A stretch of 64,000 bases of DNA from Oceanomicrobium pacificus (GTDB taxonomy: Bacteria; Pseudomonadota; Alphaproteobacteria; Rhodobacterales; Rhodobacteraceae): the NCBI RefSeq assembly GCF_009833495.1, contig NZ_WUWG01000001.1:496001-560000 (forward strand). The letters run 5' to 3'. Each line of letters begins with the position of its first letter. Position 1 is the first letter of the stretch. Of the stretch, positions 7,865-16,093 are shown in pieces. Position numbers and translations under genes: made by a program. The notes beneath the pieces were generated by a model. That model was not told where the DNA came from. It saw only the letters and a program-made list of their open reading frames with translations, and did not search any database.

Positions 7865-8752
7865 GTGCACCTGTCCACTCACAACTGGATGCGCGCCGAA
7901 CCGTTGGAAACCACGGTGCGGCGGATCAAGAAATTCGGCTATGAAAGCATCGAGATTTCCGGCGAGCCGGACCAGTATGACACCAAGGAAGCGCGGGCGC
8001 TTCTGAAGGAAACCGGAATGCGCTGCTGGGGGGCGGTCACGCTGACGCTGGGCGACCGCAACCTCGCCGCCAAGGATGAGGGCCAACGCGCCCGCTCGGT
8101 CGATTATGTGAAAAGCGTCATCACCATGGTGTCGGAACTGGAGGGGGAGATCGTCACGCTTGTCCCCGCCACTGTCGGCAAGGTCGTGCCCGACGCCACG
8201 CCCGAGGAAGAATGGGGCTGGGTGGTCGACGCGACCAAAGAATGTTTCGGCCATGCGCAAAAACTCGGCGTGAAAATCGCGGTTGAACCGCTCAACCGGT
8301 TCGAGACCTATCTGTTCAACCGCGCGGCACAGGCCCTTGCGCTGGCCGATGCGGTCAGCCCGGAATGCGGCGTCTGCCTCGATGCGTTTCACCTCAATAT
8401 CGAGGAGGATGACATCTATGATGCGATCCGGCTCGCCGGTGACCGGCTCTTCGATTTCCACGTGGCCGACAATAACCGTTTTGCCGCGGGGCTCGGGCAT
8501 CTGGACTGGAAGAAGATCGTCGAGACGCTGAAATCCATCGGCTATGACGGTGCGCTGACCAACGAGTTCGTCGCGCCTGTGGACCGGACGCCGGCAGCGC
8601 CCTATCCCAACATGGTGGAGACCAACCCGGTCGACATCTCGCCCGAGCAGCTGAAGTTCATTCAGGATCACGGGTCGAGCCTCCTGACCGAGGAGTTCTA
8701 CGCCGACCAGATGCGGATCACCGCCGAAACCCTGCTGCCGCTCATCAAGTAG
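7865..8752 (+). CDS. Sugar phosphate isomerase/epimerase (TIM barrel)
   Basis: A 295-residue xylose-isomerase-like TIM barrel, the second of two in this locus. Metal ligands are visible as Glu in 'AVEPLNRFE', Asp in 'CLDAFHLNIEE', His in 'DFHVADNNR' and Glu in 'ALTNEF'. I start it at GTG 7865, which follows AGGGAG at good distance; the longer in-frame extension is low in family character. The longer C-terminus (after residue 250) distinguishes it from the 6715 paralogue. It is followed by a stable hairpin and an enolase-superfamily gene, all in one direction with the regulator at 10006. Likely epimerises or isomerises an intermediate; substrate not known. Confidence 0.9.
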   Translation: MHLSTHNWMRAEPLETTVRRIKKFGYESIEISGEPDQYDTKEARALLKETGMRCWGAVTLTLGDRNLAAKDEGQRARSVDYVKSVITMVSELEGEIVTLVPATVGKVVPDATPEEEWGWVVDATKECFGHAQKLGVKIAVEPLNRFETYLFNRAAQALALADAVSPECGVCLDAFHLNIEEDDIYDAIRLAGDRLFDFHVADNNRFAAGLGHLDWKKIVETLKSIGYDGALTNEFVAPVDRTPAAPYPNMVETNPVDISPEQLKFIQDHGSSLLTEEFYADQMRITAETLLPLIK

Positions 8753-8761
8753 CGGCACACC

Positions 8762-8787
8762 CCGCCCCCGGACCCGACCGGGGGCGG
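8762..8787. other. Intercistronic hairpin
   Basis: A perfect 10-bp inverted repeat, CCGCCCCCGG and CCGGGGGCGG with a 6-nt loop, between the isomerase and enolase-superfamily genes. There is no T-run, so it is more likely an mRNA stabiliser or processing site than a terminator. Confidence 0.6.
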
Positions 8788-8832
8788 CGGCCTGTCCGGC
8801 CATGCCGGCCGCAGCCCGGTCAAGGAGGGCGT

Positions 8833-10002
8833 ATGCAGATCAAGTCAGTGCAGGCCTGGTGGGTGCAGATCCCCATTGCCGACGACAAGCAGCATGTCAG
8901 CGATTTCGGCCGGCTGCGGACCTTCGATGCCGCGATCCTGCGCATCGAGACCGACACCGGTATCGTCGGCTGGGGCGAGGGCAAGAATGCCGCCGGGAGC
9001 GCGGGCCATTACGACACGCTCGTCCACCTGCTCAACCACGAGTTCGGACCGAAGATCATCGGCCGGGACCCGCGGGACATCACCTGGATCTGGGAGGACC
9101 TCTATAACGGCGTGCGCGCCGACAAGGCCCGGCGATTGGGCCACCCGATGCCCGAACTGGCACGGCGTGGTCTGACGCTGGCCGCGATCAGCGCCATCGA
9201 CATCGCGCTCTGGGACATTGCGGGCAAGGCGCAGGGCGAACCGGTCTGGCGGCTTCTGGGCGGGCGCAAGGCCGACCGGCTGCCGGCCTATGCGTCCGGC
9301 GGATGGGCCGATGTAGACGGGATCGGCCACCAGCTTCAATCCTATATCGACGCGGGCGGGTTCCGCGCGGTCAAGATGCGGGTCGGCGCGATGGACCGCT
9401 CGCCGGCCCATTCGGCAGCCCGTGTGGCGGCTGCGCGGGCGGCGCTCGGGCCAGATGTGGCGATCATGGTCGATGCGCATGGCACTTTTACCGTGGCCGA
9501 GGCAAAGCGTTTCGCACATCTGGCCGCCGACAGCGATATTGCCTGGTTCGAGGAGCCGGTGACGGCCGACGATCCGGCCGGCATCGCCGAGTTGCGCGCG
9601 GCCACCCACATCCCCGTTGCCATTGGCGAAAGCGAGGCCGGACGGTTCGATTTCGCCCGTCTGGCCGCCATGCGTGCGGCGGACATCTTCCAGCCCGATC
9701 CGGCCTATTGCGGCGGCATCACCGAAGCGATGCGGATCGGCGCCATCGCAAATGCGCACAACCTGCGGCTTGCGCCGCATCTCTGGGCCGGGGCGCCCTG
9801 CTTCTTTGCCGGTCTGCATGTCTGCGCGGCCTCGCCCGCGAGCTTCACGGTGGAGTTCTCGCTCGGCGCCAATCCGATGATCCACGATTTGTCGCAGCAG
9901 CCGGTGCTTGTCTCGGACGGCGAGATCGCGATACCGGAGGGGCCGGGACTGGGGCTCGACATGGCCGGGGATCTGGTCCGGAAATTTGCCAGGACCGGAT
10001 GA
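8833..10002 (+). CDS. Enolase-superfamily dehydratase (mandelate racemase/muconate lactonizing type)
   Basis: A 389-residue enolase-superfamily enzyme of the mandelate racemase branch, which abstracts the proton next to a carboxylate with Mg2+ help. An N-terminal capping domain (about residues 1-120) is followed by the barrel with the KxR motif 'VKMRVG', metal ligands Asp in 'IMVDAHGTF', Glu in 'WFEEPVT' and Glu in 'IGESEAG', and a His in 'RLAPHLWAG' where the second base is expected. This pattern is that of acid-sugar dehydratases or racemases. The gene lies just before the GntR regulator, with only 3 bp between stop and next start. It probably handles a second sugar-acid stereoisomer or a downstream intermediate. 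Confidence 0.9.
   Translation: MQIKSVQAWWVQIPIADDKQHVSDFGRLRTFDAAILRIETDTGIVGWGEGKNAAGSAGHYDTLVHLLNHEFGPKIIGRDPRDITWIWEDLYNGVRADKARRLGHPMPELARRGLTLAAISAIDIALWDIAGKAQGEPVWRLLGGRKADRLPAYASGGWADVDGIGHQLQSYIDAGGFRAVKMRVGAMDRSPAHSAARVAAARAALGPDVAIMVDAHGTFTVAEAKRFAHLAADSDIAWFEEPVTADDPAGIAELRAATHIPVAIGESEAGRFDFARLAAMRAADIFQPDPAYCGGITEAMRIGAIANAHNLRLAPHLWAGAPCFFAGLHVCAASPASFTVEFSLGANPMIHDLSQQPVLVSDGEIAIPEGPGLGLDMAGDLVRKFARTG
9970..9981. promoter_or_regulatory. Possible autoregulatory half-operator
   Basis: ATCTGGTCCGG, identical to the first 11 bases of operator B at 7781, ends 25 bp before the GntR start codon, within the end of the enolase-superfamily gene. The second arm is poor. It could let the regulator control its own gene or could be chance. 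Confidence 0.3.
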
Positions 10003-10005
10003 CAG

Positions 10006-10695
10006 ATGCAGCATGACCAGTTCATTCCCGAATTGACCGCCCATATCGTCGCGGTGGCCAAGGAACGCGACGGCAAGGCCCCGTCGGAGCGGGAACTGGC
10101 GGATCATTTCGGCGTCAGCCGCGGCCAGATCCGGGAGGCGCTGGCCATCCTCGAAGCGGTGCGCGTCATCGAACGGCGCGCCAAGTCGGGCATCTACCTC
10201 ACGCCCGAGGGCACCGGGCTGGAGACGCTCGCCTTCTATGCGCAGGCCGGAATTCCGCTGGAGCGCCGTCAGGTGTTCGAGGCGGTCGAGGTTCGCAAGA
10301 TCCACGAGATCAAGGCCGCCGAGATTGCCGCCGAACGCGCCACGACGGAAAATTTCGACCGGCTGCGGGACCTGCTCGCCCAGTCCGAGGAGCGGATCAA
10401 GGACGGCACCGGACTGGCCGAGATCGATCATGCCTTCCATCTGGAAATCGTGCGCGCCACGCAGAACTCGATTTTCTACGAGATCTGTTCGACTTTCTAC
10501 CGGCTGAGCCGCCAGCGCCTGCCGGTCTATTTCGACAAGCCCGAGCGCAACGCCCAGAGCCATGCGGAGCACCAGCAGATTTTCGACGCGCTCTACCGCC
10601 GTGACAGCGAGTTGGCCAAGGCGCTGATGCAAAGCCATTTGCGCGGGGCATTGAGCTACTGGACGGAACTGCTCGACACGAGCGGATCCAGCTGA
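10006..10695 (+). CDS. FadR-type GntR transcriptional regulator (FCD domain)
   Basis: A 229-residue GntR-family regulator. The winged helix-turn-helix occupies about residues 5-68 ('APSERELADHFGVSRGQIREAL' region, wing at 'AKSGIYLTP'). The rest is an all-helical FCD ligand domain with the metal-site residues Asp/His in 'EIDHAFHLEIVRATQ' and His in 'SHAEHQQIF'. FCD regulators of sugar-acid operons usually repress until the acid or its keto product binds. The DNA sites at 7612, 7780, 17511 and 17691 match the FadR-subfamily consensus, so this protein is the best candidate for controlling the whole locus. ATG at 10006, 3 bp after the previous stop and 1 bp before the next start, shows operon membership. 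Confidence 0.93.
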   Translation: MQHDQFIPELTAHIVAVAKERDGKAPSERELADHFGVSRGQIREALAILEAVRVIERRAKSGIYLTPEGTGLETLAFYAQAGIPLERRQVFEAVEVRKIHEIKAAEIAAERATTENFDRLRDLLAQSEERIKDGTGLAEIDHAFHLEIVRATQNSIFYEICSTFYRLSRQRLPVYFDKPERNAQSHAEHQQIFDALYRRDSELAKALMQSHLRGALSYWTELLDTSGSS

Positions 10696-10696
10696 C

Positions 10697-11695
10697 ATGG
10701 GCGAACGGCCGGTCATCTTCTCCACCCACCTCCTGCATCCGCAGGTCACCGCCGCGCTGGAGGAGATCGGCCGCTACCGCGTCGCCGAACGCCCGACCCC
10801 CGAGGCCATCGCCCGCGACAGTGCGGGCGCCCAGTACATCGTCGTCCGCGCCCCGATCGCGCCCGAGATCATCGCCCGCGAGACCGGCTTGCGGGCGCTT
10901 GTCCGCCACGGCGCCGGTCTCGACATGATCCCGGTCGATGCGGCAACGGAGGCAGGCATCGTGGTTGCCAATGTGCCCGGTGCCAATGCGGTGACAGTGG
11001 CCGAACATGCGATCTGGTCCGCGCTGGCGCTTCTGCGGCGCTATCCGCAGGTCCATGCCGGTCTGCGGCGCGACGGGTGGGAGGCCGCCCGTCGCCATTC
11101 GGACGCCGGACGCGAACTGGCCGGGCGGACCATCGGAATTGTCGGCATGGGCAATATCGGGCGTGAACTTGCCCGCATTGCAGGTCAGGGGTTCGGGATG
11201 CAGGTGCTGAGCCACACGCGCAGTCCCGACAAGGTGCCCGACGGCGTCACTGCCTGTTCGCTGCCGGACCTGCTTGCGGCATCGGATGTGCTTGTGCTGG
11301 CCTGCCCGCTCAACGATGCGACGCGCGGCCTGATCGGCGCGGCGGAACTGGCCGCGATGCGCCCCGGGTCGGTGCTCGTCAACGTCTCCCGCGGGCCGGT
11401 GGTGGTGGAGGAAGCGCTCCTCTCCGCGCTCGACAGCGGCCATCTCGCGGGGGCCGCGCTCGACGTGTTCGACCGGCAGCCCCTGCCGCCGGATCACCCG
11501 CTCCTTGACCGCGACACGGTGATCCTCACGCCCCATATGGCGGGCATCACAGAGGAAAGCATGCTGCGCATGGGTCAGGGTGTCGTCGCTGAGATCCGGC
11601 GGCTCGAAGCCGGCGAACGGCCGGACAATCTGGTCAACCCAGACGTCTGGCCGCGCTACGCGGCCCGCCGCGACGTGCCGAAGGCTCAGCCATAG
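10697..11695 (+). CDS. D-isomer-specific 2-hydroxyacid dehydrogenase
   Basis: A 332-residue NAD(P)-dependent oxidoreductase of the D-2-hydroxyacid dehydrogenase family. The Rossmann fingerprint is 'GIVGMGNIGRELA' (about residues 147-159), catalytic Arg is in 'NVSRGPVVVEEAL', Glu in the following helix region, and His in 'ILTPHMAGITEES'. It begins 1 bp after the regulator gene and overlaps the convergent ABC ATPase gene by 10 bp at the stop codons. In sugar-acid pathways such enzymes reduce glyoxylate, hydroxypyruvate or tartronate semialdehyde, or oxidise a D-2-hydroxy acid. Substrate and direction here are inference. Confidence 0.92.
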   Translation: MGERPVIFSTHLLHPQVTAALEEIGRYRVAERPTPEAIARDSAGAQYIVVRAPIAPEIIARETGLRALVRHGAGLDMIPVDAATEAGIVVANVPGANAVTVAEHAIWSALALLRRYPQVHAGLRRDGWEAARRHSDAGRELAGRTIGIVGMGNIGRELARIAGQGFGMQVLSHTRSPDKVPDGVTACSLPDLLAASDVLVLACPLNDATRGLIGAAELAAMRPGSVLVNVSRGPVVVEEALLSALDSGHLAGAALDVFDRQPLPPDHPLLDRDTVILTPHMAGITEESMLRMGQGVVAEIRRLEAGERPDNLVNPDVWPRYAARRDVPKAQP

Positions 11696-12756
11696 GCCAG
11701 ATTTTCGCCGGTCGCCCGGTCGAAAAGCAGAACCTTGTCGGGACGCCAGCCCAGCCGCACGACCTCGTCGAGCGCCACATGGGTCTTGGCCGACACGGTC
11801 GCATGCAGCCGCGCCGGACCGATATCGAGCGTCAGGATCTTGATGACACCGTGATCCTCCACGTCGAAGACACGGGCCTCGAGCGGCGCGCCACCTTCCA
11901 GCACCAGATCTTCGGGCCGGATGCCGAGCGTCAGCGCGCGGCCGGCCTCCCCTTCCCCGACCGCGACCGGCAGATCGACCGGTTGCCCGTCGATCCGCGC
12001 ACTGCCCGCGCCCATCGTGGCATGCATCAGGTTCATCTGCGGCGTGCCGACGCTGCGGGCGACGAACGTGTTGCGCGGGCGGGTATAGACCTCTGTCGGC
12101 GTGCCGACCTGTACAAGCTGCCCGTTGCGCAACACCCCGATCTTGTCGCCCATCGACATGGCTTCGACCTGATCGTGGGTCACATAAAGGAACGTCGCGC
12201 CGAGGTCGGCATGAAGGGCTTTCAACTCCACCCGCAGCGATTCGCGCAGCTTCGCATCGAGCGCGGACAGCGGCTCGTCCATCAGGAAGACCTGTGGCTC
12301 GCGCACGATGGCGCGCCCGATCGAGACACGCTGCATCTCGCCGCCGGACAGGCGTTCCACCTTGCGGTCGAGAAGCGGGGTGATCTGGAGCGTGCGGGCG
12401 GCTTTTTCGACCCGTGCCGCGATTTCATCCTCGGAAAATTTGCGGATCCGCGAGCGGAGCGGAAATTCGAGATTTCCCCGCACCGTCAGGCGCGGATAGA
12501 GCGAATATTGCTGGAGAACGAGCGCCACGTCGCGTTCCGCCGCATTGCGCCCGCCCACATCCTGGCCATTGATCGCGACCGTGCCGCTGTCGGGCTGCTC
12601 CAGCCCCGCGATGATCCGCAGCGTCGTCGTCTTGCCCGCGCCGGTGCGACCCAGCAGCACGAAGAACTCGCCATCGGCAATGTCGAGGTCGAGCCCGCGC
12701 AAGGCCCTGTTGCCCCCGAAGGACTTGGTGATTCCGCTGAGCGTGATGCTGGCCAT
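11686..12756 (-). CDS. Sugar ABC transporter ATP-binding protein (first of two)
   Basis: A 356-residue ATPase of the MalK/UgpC class. Walker A is 'GRTGAGKTT', an unusual variant of GPSGCGKST; the signature is 'LSGGEMQR' and Walker B 'VFLMDEPLSALDAKL'. A C-terminal TOBE/regulatory domain begins at about residue 235. It is the last gene of the six-gene importer operon that starts at 17401, coupled to the preceding ATPase by a 1-bp overlap at 12756. Two different ATPases in one importer, as here, is known from rhizobial glycerol transporters (GlpS/GlpT) and suggests a heterodimeric motor. Its stop overlaps the convergent dehydrogenase gene. Confidence 0.93.
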   Translation of the reverse strand: MASITLSGITKSFGGNRALRGLDLDIADGEFFVLLGRTGAGKTTTLRIIAGLEQPDSGTVAINGQDVGGRNAAERDVALVLQQYSLYPRLTVRGNLEFPLRSRIRKFSEDEIAARVEKAARTLQITPLLDRKVERLSGGEMQRVSIGRAIVREPQVFLMDEPLSALDAKLRESLRVELKALHADLGATFLYVTHDQVEAMSMGDKIGVLRNGQLVQVGTPTEVYTRPRNTFVARSVGTPQMNLMHATMGAGSARIDGQPVDLPVAVGEGEAGRALTLGIRPEDLVLEGGAPLEARVFDVEDHGVIKILTLDIGPARLHATVSAKTHVALDEVVRLGWRPDKVLLFDRATGENLAYG

Positions 12757-13856
12757 CAGTGCGCCTCCCGCAGGGCCAGGCCCGTCTCATTGTCAAAGAA
12801 ATGCGCCTCGCCCGTGTCGAGAGAGACCCAGACCGGCGCGCCTTCGGCGGCAACGAATCCGGCGGGCGTGCGGGCGCGGAGCCGCGCCTCCCCGATGCGC
12901 ACATCGACGATATCATGGCTTCCGAGCGGTTCGATATTCGTCGTCACGCCGCCGAGCGCGCCCGCGCTCTCCTCATGCGACAGATGCACCGCCTCGGGGC
13001 GGATGCCGAGCGATACGCGCCCTGCGTCGCGCGGCACCGCAGACAGAAGGCCTTCATCAAAATGGAAGCCCGTGCCGTCGCCGGCCAGATGCACATGCGC
13101 CCCGTCGCCATTGGCGGACAGCTGCACCGGTTCGACATTCATCACCGGCGAGCCGACAAATTGCGCGACGAACAGGTTGGCCGGCCGCAGGTAGACCTCG
13201 TCGGGTGCGCCGATCTGCTGGAGGACGCCGTCATGCATGATGACGATCCGGTCGGCGAGCGACATGGCCTCGATCTGGTCATGGGTCACGTAGACGCTTG
13301 TGGAGTTGCGCGCCATGTGCAGCCGCTTGATCTCGGCGCGCATCTCCTCGCGGAGCTTGGCGTCCAGCGCACCGATCGGCTCGTCCATCAGAAGCGCCTT
13401 CGGCCGCCGCACCAGTGCCCGCCCGATCGCGACGCGCTGCATGTCTCCGCCCGAAAGGGCCGACGGGCGGCGGTCAAGAAGCGGCGTGATCCGCAGGACC
13501 TCGGCCACCTCGCGCACCTCGCGGTCGCGTTCCTCGGTGCTCATGCCCACCGCGCGGAGCGGAAAGGCGATATTCTCGTAGACCGTCATATGCGGATAGA
13601 GCGAGAAGGACTGGAAGACGAAGGCAATGTCGCGATCGGCGGCGCGGCGGTCCTGCACCTCCTCCCCGTCGATGGTGATCGTGCCCTCGGTCACGGTTTC
13701 CAGACCGGCAATGGCGCGCAGCGTGGTGGTCTTGCCGCAGCCCGATTGGCCCAGCATCACGATGAACTCGCCATCCTCGATCACGAGGTTCATGTCCTTG
13801 ATGACCTGGTTCGGTCCGAAGAATTTCTGCACGTCGCGCAGCGCGATTTCAGCCAT
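12756..13856 (-). CDS. Sugar ABC transporter ATP-binding protein (second of two)
   Basis: A 366-residue MalK/UgpC-type ATPase. Walker A 'GQSGCGKTT', Q-loop region 'FVFQSFSLYPHMTVYENI', signature 'LSGGDMQR', Walker B 'ALLMDEPIGALDAKL', H-loop in 'VYVTHDQIEAMSL', then a C-terminal TOBE-type domain. It shares roughly the same fold and length as its neighbour at 11686 but differs in all three core motifs, so the pair is not a recent duplication. It overlaps both neighbours by a single base, indicating tight translational coupling. Together with the permeases at 14146 and 15107 it energises import of the solute bound by the 16094 protein. Confidence 0.93.
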   Translation of the reverse strand: MAEIALRDVQKFFGPNQVIKDMNLVIEDGEFIVMLGQSGCGKTTTLRAIAGLETVTEGTITIDGEEVQDRRAADRDIAFVFQSFSLYPHMTVYENIAFPLRAVGMSTEERDREVREVAEVLRITPLLDRRPSALSGGDMQRVAIGRALVRRPKALLMDEPIGALDAKLREEMRAEIKRLHMARNSTSVYVTHDQIEAMSLADRIVIMHDGVLQQIGAPDEVYLRPANLFVAQFVGSPVMNVEPVQLSANGDGAHVHLAGDGTGFHFDEGLLSAVPRDAGRVSLGIRPEAVHLSHEESAGALGGVTTNIEPLGSHDIVDVRIGEARLRARTPAGFVAAEGAPVWVSLDTGEAHFFDNETGLALREAH

Positions 13857-14149
13857 CAGACGATCCCCGACCGATTGTCCGGCCCCGTGTCGGGGGCATT
13901 TCCGTTGATTTCCAGCATGTCGATCGGTCCGTCGATCCCGTCATCATCATCCGCGTCGCCGTGATCGGCCTCCGGCTCCGGCGGGATGTGCATCACGATC
14001 AGGAAGCCGACGAGCCCGATCAGCGTGATCGTCAGCCCGTAGCGGTGCAGGAGCGAACTCCATGGCTGGCAGAGTGCCACGATCCCGAAGATCATCGTCC
14101 ATTGCGCGAGCGGGACCAGATAGGCCTGGTTGATCTCCTTGAAGGTCAT
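13856..14149 (-). CDS. Small two-helix membrane protein of an ABC importer operon
   Basis: A 97-residue protein that starts at ATG 14149, in an ATGA overlap with the upstream permease stop. Two transmembrane segments are predicted (about residues 13-30 and 36-53), followed by an acidic, probably disordered tail (a DHGDADDDDG segment). I do not recognise the family. Its place between permease and ATPase genes resembles that of the DUF2160 small membrane protein in glycerol-type ABC operons, though I cannot show homology. Translational coupling on both sides argues for a real, stoichiometric accessory subunit. Longer upstream extensions in the same frame are overlapped by the permease gene and look non-coding. 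Confidence 0.75.
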   Translation of the reverse strand: MTFKEINQAYLVPLAQWTMIFGIVALCQPWSSLLHRYGLTITLIGLVGFLIVMHIPPEPEADHGDADDDDGIDGPIDMLEINGNAPDTGPDNRSGIV

Positions 14150-15105
14150 TTGCGGATCGCTCCGAAGGACATGCCGCGCAGAAGGTGGTTGCGCAGAAGG
14201 AAGGTGAAGATCGCGACCGGGATCAGGAAGAGCACCGTGCTGGCCGCGATGACGGTCCAGTCCGGCAGGCCCGATCCGATCTGCGAGGGGATGAAGGGCG
14301 GCGCGGTCTGGGCGTTGCGGTTCGTCATGATGAGCGCGAACGCATATTCGTTCCATGCGGTGATGAAACAGAAGACGGCCGTGGCGGCGATGCCGGTCAT
14401 CGCCTCGGGCAGGACGATCTTGAAGAATGCCTGCATCCGCGTGTAGCCGTCGACAAGCGCCGCTTCCTCATATTCGCGGGGGATCTCGTCGATGAACCCT
14501 TTCATGATCCAGACCGAGAAGGAGAGGTTGAAGGCGGTGTAGAGAATGATCAGCCCCAGATGCGTGTCGTTGAGGCCGACAACACGATACATGAGGAACA
14601 TGGGGATCGCGACCACGACCGGTGGCAGCATGCGGGTCGAGAGGATGAAGAAGAGCCAGTCATCCTTGCCCGCCACCTTGAAGCGCGAGAAGCCATAGGC
14701 CGTCAGCGTGCCCATCGAGACCGCGAAAATGGTCGAGACAACGGCGACGATCAGCGAGTTCATGAACCGCTGCCCGTAACCGGACGGCTTGACTTCTCCG
14801 GATGGGCTGCGGACGACCTTCTCGCCACCGTCAAGGACCAGCTGCTCCCACCAGGGTGCGGCCTCGTAGACCTCTTCCTCCACCGGGCCGCGCAGCTGGC
14901 TGCGCTTGACGAAGGTCTTCACATAGGGTGCGACCGTCGGCTCGAAGAGGATCGTGGGCGGCACGGTGGTCGCCAGATTGCGGGGTTTGAAGGAGGTGGA
15001 GGCGATCCAGTAAATCGGCGCCAGCATGATGAACAGCGCCACAAAGACCGCCACAACGGCGACCCGGTTCAGGAGGACCTCGCGCGGGGTGCGAACGGCC
15101 GACAT
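14146..15105 (-). CDS. Sugar ABC transporter permease (MalG-type)
   Basis: A 319-residue inner-membrane permease of the CUT1 MalG type, with about six transmembrane segments. The cytoplasmic EAA loop that contacts the ATPase is 'EEAALVDGYTRMQAFFKIVLP', shown here in part as EEAALVDGYTRMQ. The first periplasmic loop is unusually long (about residues 40-110, including 'LRGPVEEEVYEAAPWWEQL'), larger than in the standard ~280-residue members. It lies one base after the partner permease gene. Works with the 15107 permease to form the channel for the solute delivered by the 16094 binding protein. Confidence 0.92.
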   Translation of the reverse strand: MSAVRTPREVLLNRVAVVAVFVALFIMLAPIYWIASTSFKPRNLATTVPPTILFEPTVAPYVKTFVKRSQLRGPVEEEVYEAAPWWEQLVLDGGEKVVRSPSGEVKPSGYGQRFMNSLIVAVVSTIFAVSMGTLTAYGFSRFKVAGKDDWLFFILSTRMLPPVVVAIPMFLMYRVVGLNDTHLGLIILYTAFNLSFSVWIMKGFIDEIPREYEEAALVDGYTRMQAFFKIVLPEAMTGIAATAVFCFITAWNEYAFALIMTNRNAQTAPPFIPSQIGSGLPDWTVIAASTVLFLIPVAIFTFLLRNHLLRGMSFGAIRK

Positions 15106-15106
15106 C

Positions 15107-16012
15107 TCAGCGCTCCTTCACCTTGTTGAGATACTTGACGTAGATGTTGGTGATCGCCACCACCATCACGAGCACGATATAGGCGAAGGCCGAGCTCTTG
15201 CCGGTCTGCCATTCGAGGAAGGCCATCTTGTAGAGCCGGATGGAGATCAGCTCCGTCGTCGGCTGGCTGGCCATGATGTAAGCCAGATCGAAGGTCTTGA
15301 ACGCTTCCATCGTGCGGAAAATGATCGCGATCATCAGGATCGGCAGCACCAGCGGCAGGGTGATGCGGAAGAACGTGTAGAACGGCCCGGCCCGGTCGAT
15401 CTCGGCGGCCTCGTACAGGTGCTTCGGCACCGCGGACAGGCCGGCGAGCGACAGGAGCATCACGAAGGGCGACCACATCCAGATGTCGGTGATGGCAATC
15501 GCGTAAAGCGCCATGTCCGGATCGGCCAGCCATTCGAATTTGCCCAAGCCCAGCGCGTAGTTGATGATCCCGAAGCTCGGGTCGTAAAGCAGCTTCCAGA
15601 AAAGGCCCACGACCGCCATCGACAGCATCATCGGCAGAAGCAGAAGCGTGGTGATCAGGCCCTTCATCGGAATGTCGCGGTTGAGCAGCATCGCCAGGCC
15701 GAAGCCCACGATCACCTGCCCCGCGACCGACACGATCACATATTTTGCCGTGATGGTGAAATTCCGCCAGATGAACTCGTCGTTCAGAAGCTCGCGGTAA
15801 TTCTGCAACCCGATGAATTTGGCCGGCGCATTGGTCGAGGCGCGGAAATCGGTGAAGGAATAGCCCAGCGAGTAGAGCAGCGGGAAGATGTTGAAGATGA
15901 TCAGGAATGCGATCGTCGGGATGATGAAAAGGTTGCGGATCGTCAGATCGCTCCATCCGCGCGCAGCCGCCCGCGAATTGGGGTCGAGCCGGGTCATCAC
16001 ACTGTCCGTCAC
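15107..16012 (-). CDS. Sugar ABC transporter permease (MalF/UgpA-type)
   Basis: A 301-residue CUT1 permease with about six transmembrane segments (first at residues 28-48). The EAA loop reads 'EAAEIDRAGPFYTFFRITLP', and the C-terminus ends in 'YLNKVKER'. It follows the binding-protein gene after an 81-bp gap that holds a strong hairpin, and precedes the MalG-type permease by one base. This is the standard order for CUT1 importers. Substrate class is carbohydrate, polyol or sugar acid by family; the exact one cannot be read from the permease. Confidence 0.93.
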   Translation of the reverse strand: MTDSVMTRLDPNSRAAARGWSDLTIRNLFIIPTIAFLIIFNIFPLLYSLGYSFTDFRASTNAPAKFIGLQNYRELLNDEFIWRNFTITAKYVIVSVAGQVIVGFGLAMLLNRDIPMKGLITTLLLLPMMLSMAVVGLFWKLLYDPSFGIINYALGLGKFEWLADPDMALYAIAITDIWMWSPFVMLLSLAGLSAVPKHLYEAAEIDRAGPFYTFFRITLPLVLPILMIAIIFRTMEAFKTFDLAYIMASQPTTELISIRLYKMAFLEWQTGKSSAFAYIVLVMVVAITNIYVKYLNKVKER

Positions 16013-16050
16013 GGTGCCTGCTCCTGTCCGGGACTTGTCATTCTGGGGAT

Positions 16051-16077
16051 GAAGGGGGCGGACCTGCCGCCCCCTTC
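16051..16077. other. Hairpin after the solute-binding-protein gene
   Basis: A perfect 11-bp inverted repeat, GAAGGGGGCGG and CCGCCCCCTTC with a 5-nt loop, just downstream of the binding-protein stop and before the permease start on the leftward transcript. No T-run follows. Such hairpins commonly protect the upstream message so the binding protein is made in excess over the membrane parts. Confidence 0.65.
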
Positions 16078-16093
16078 AGTAGGTCGAGCCTGA

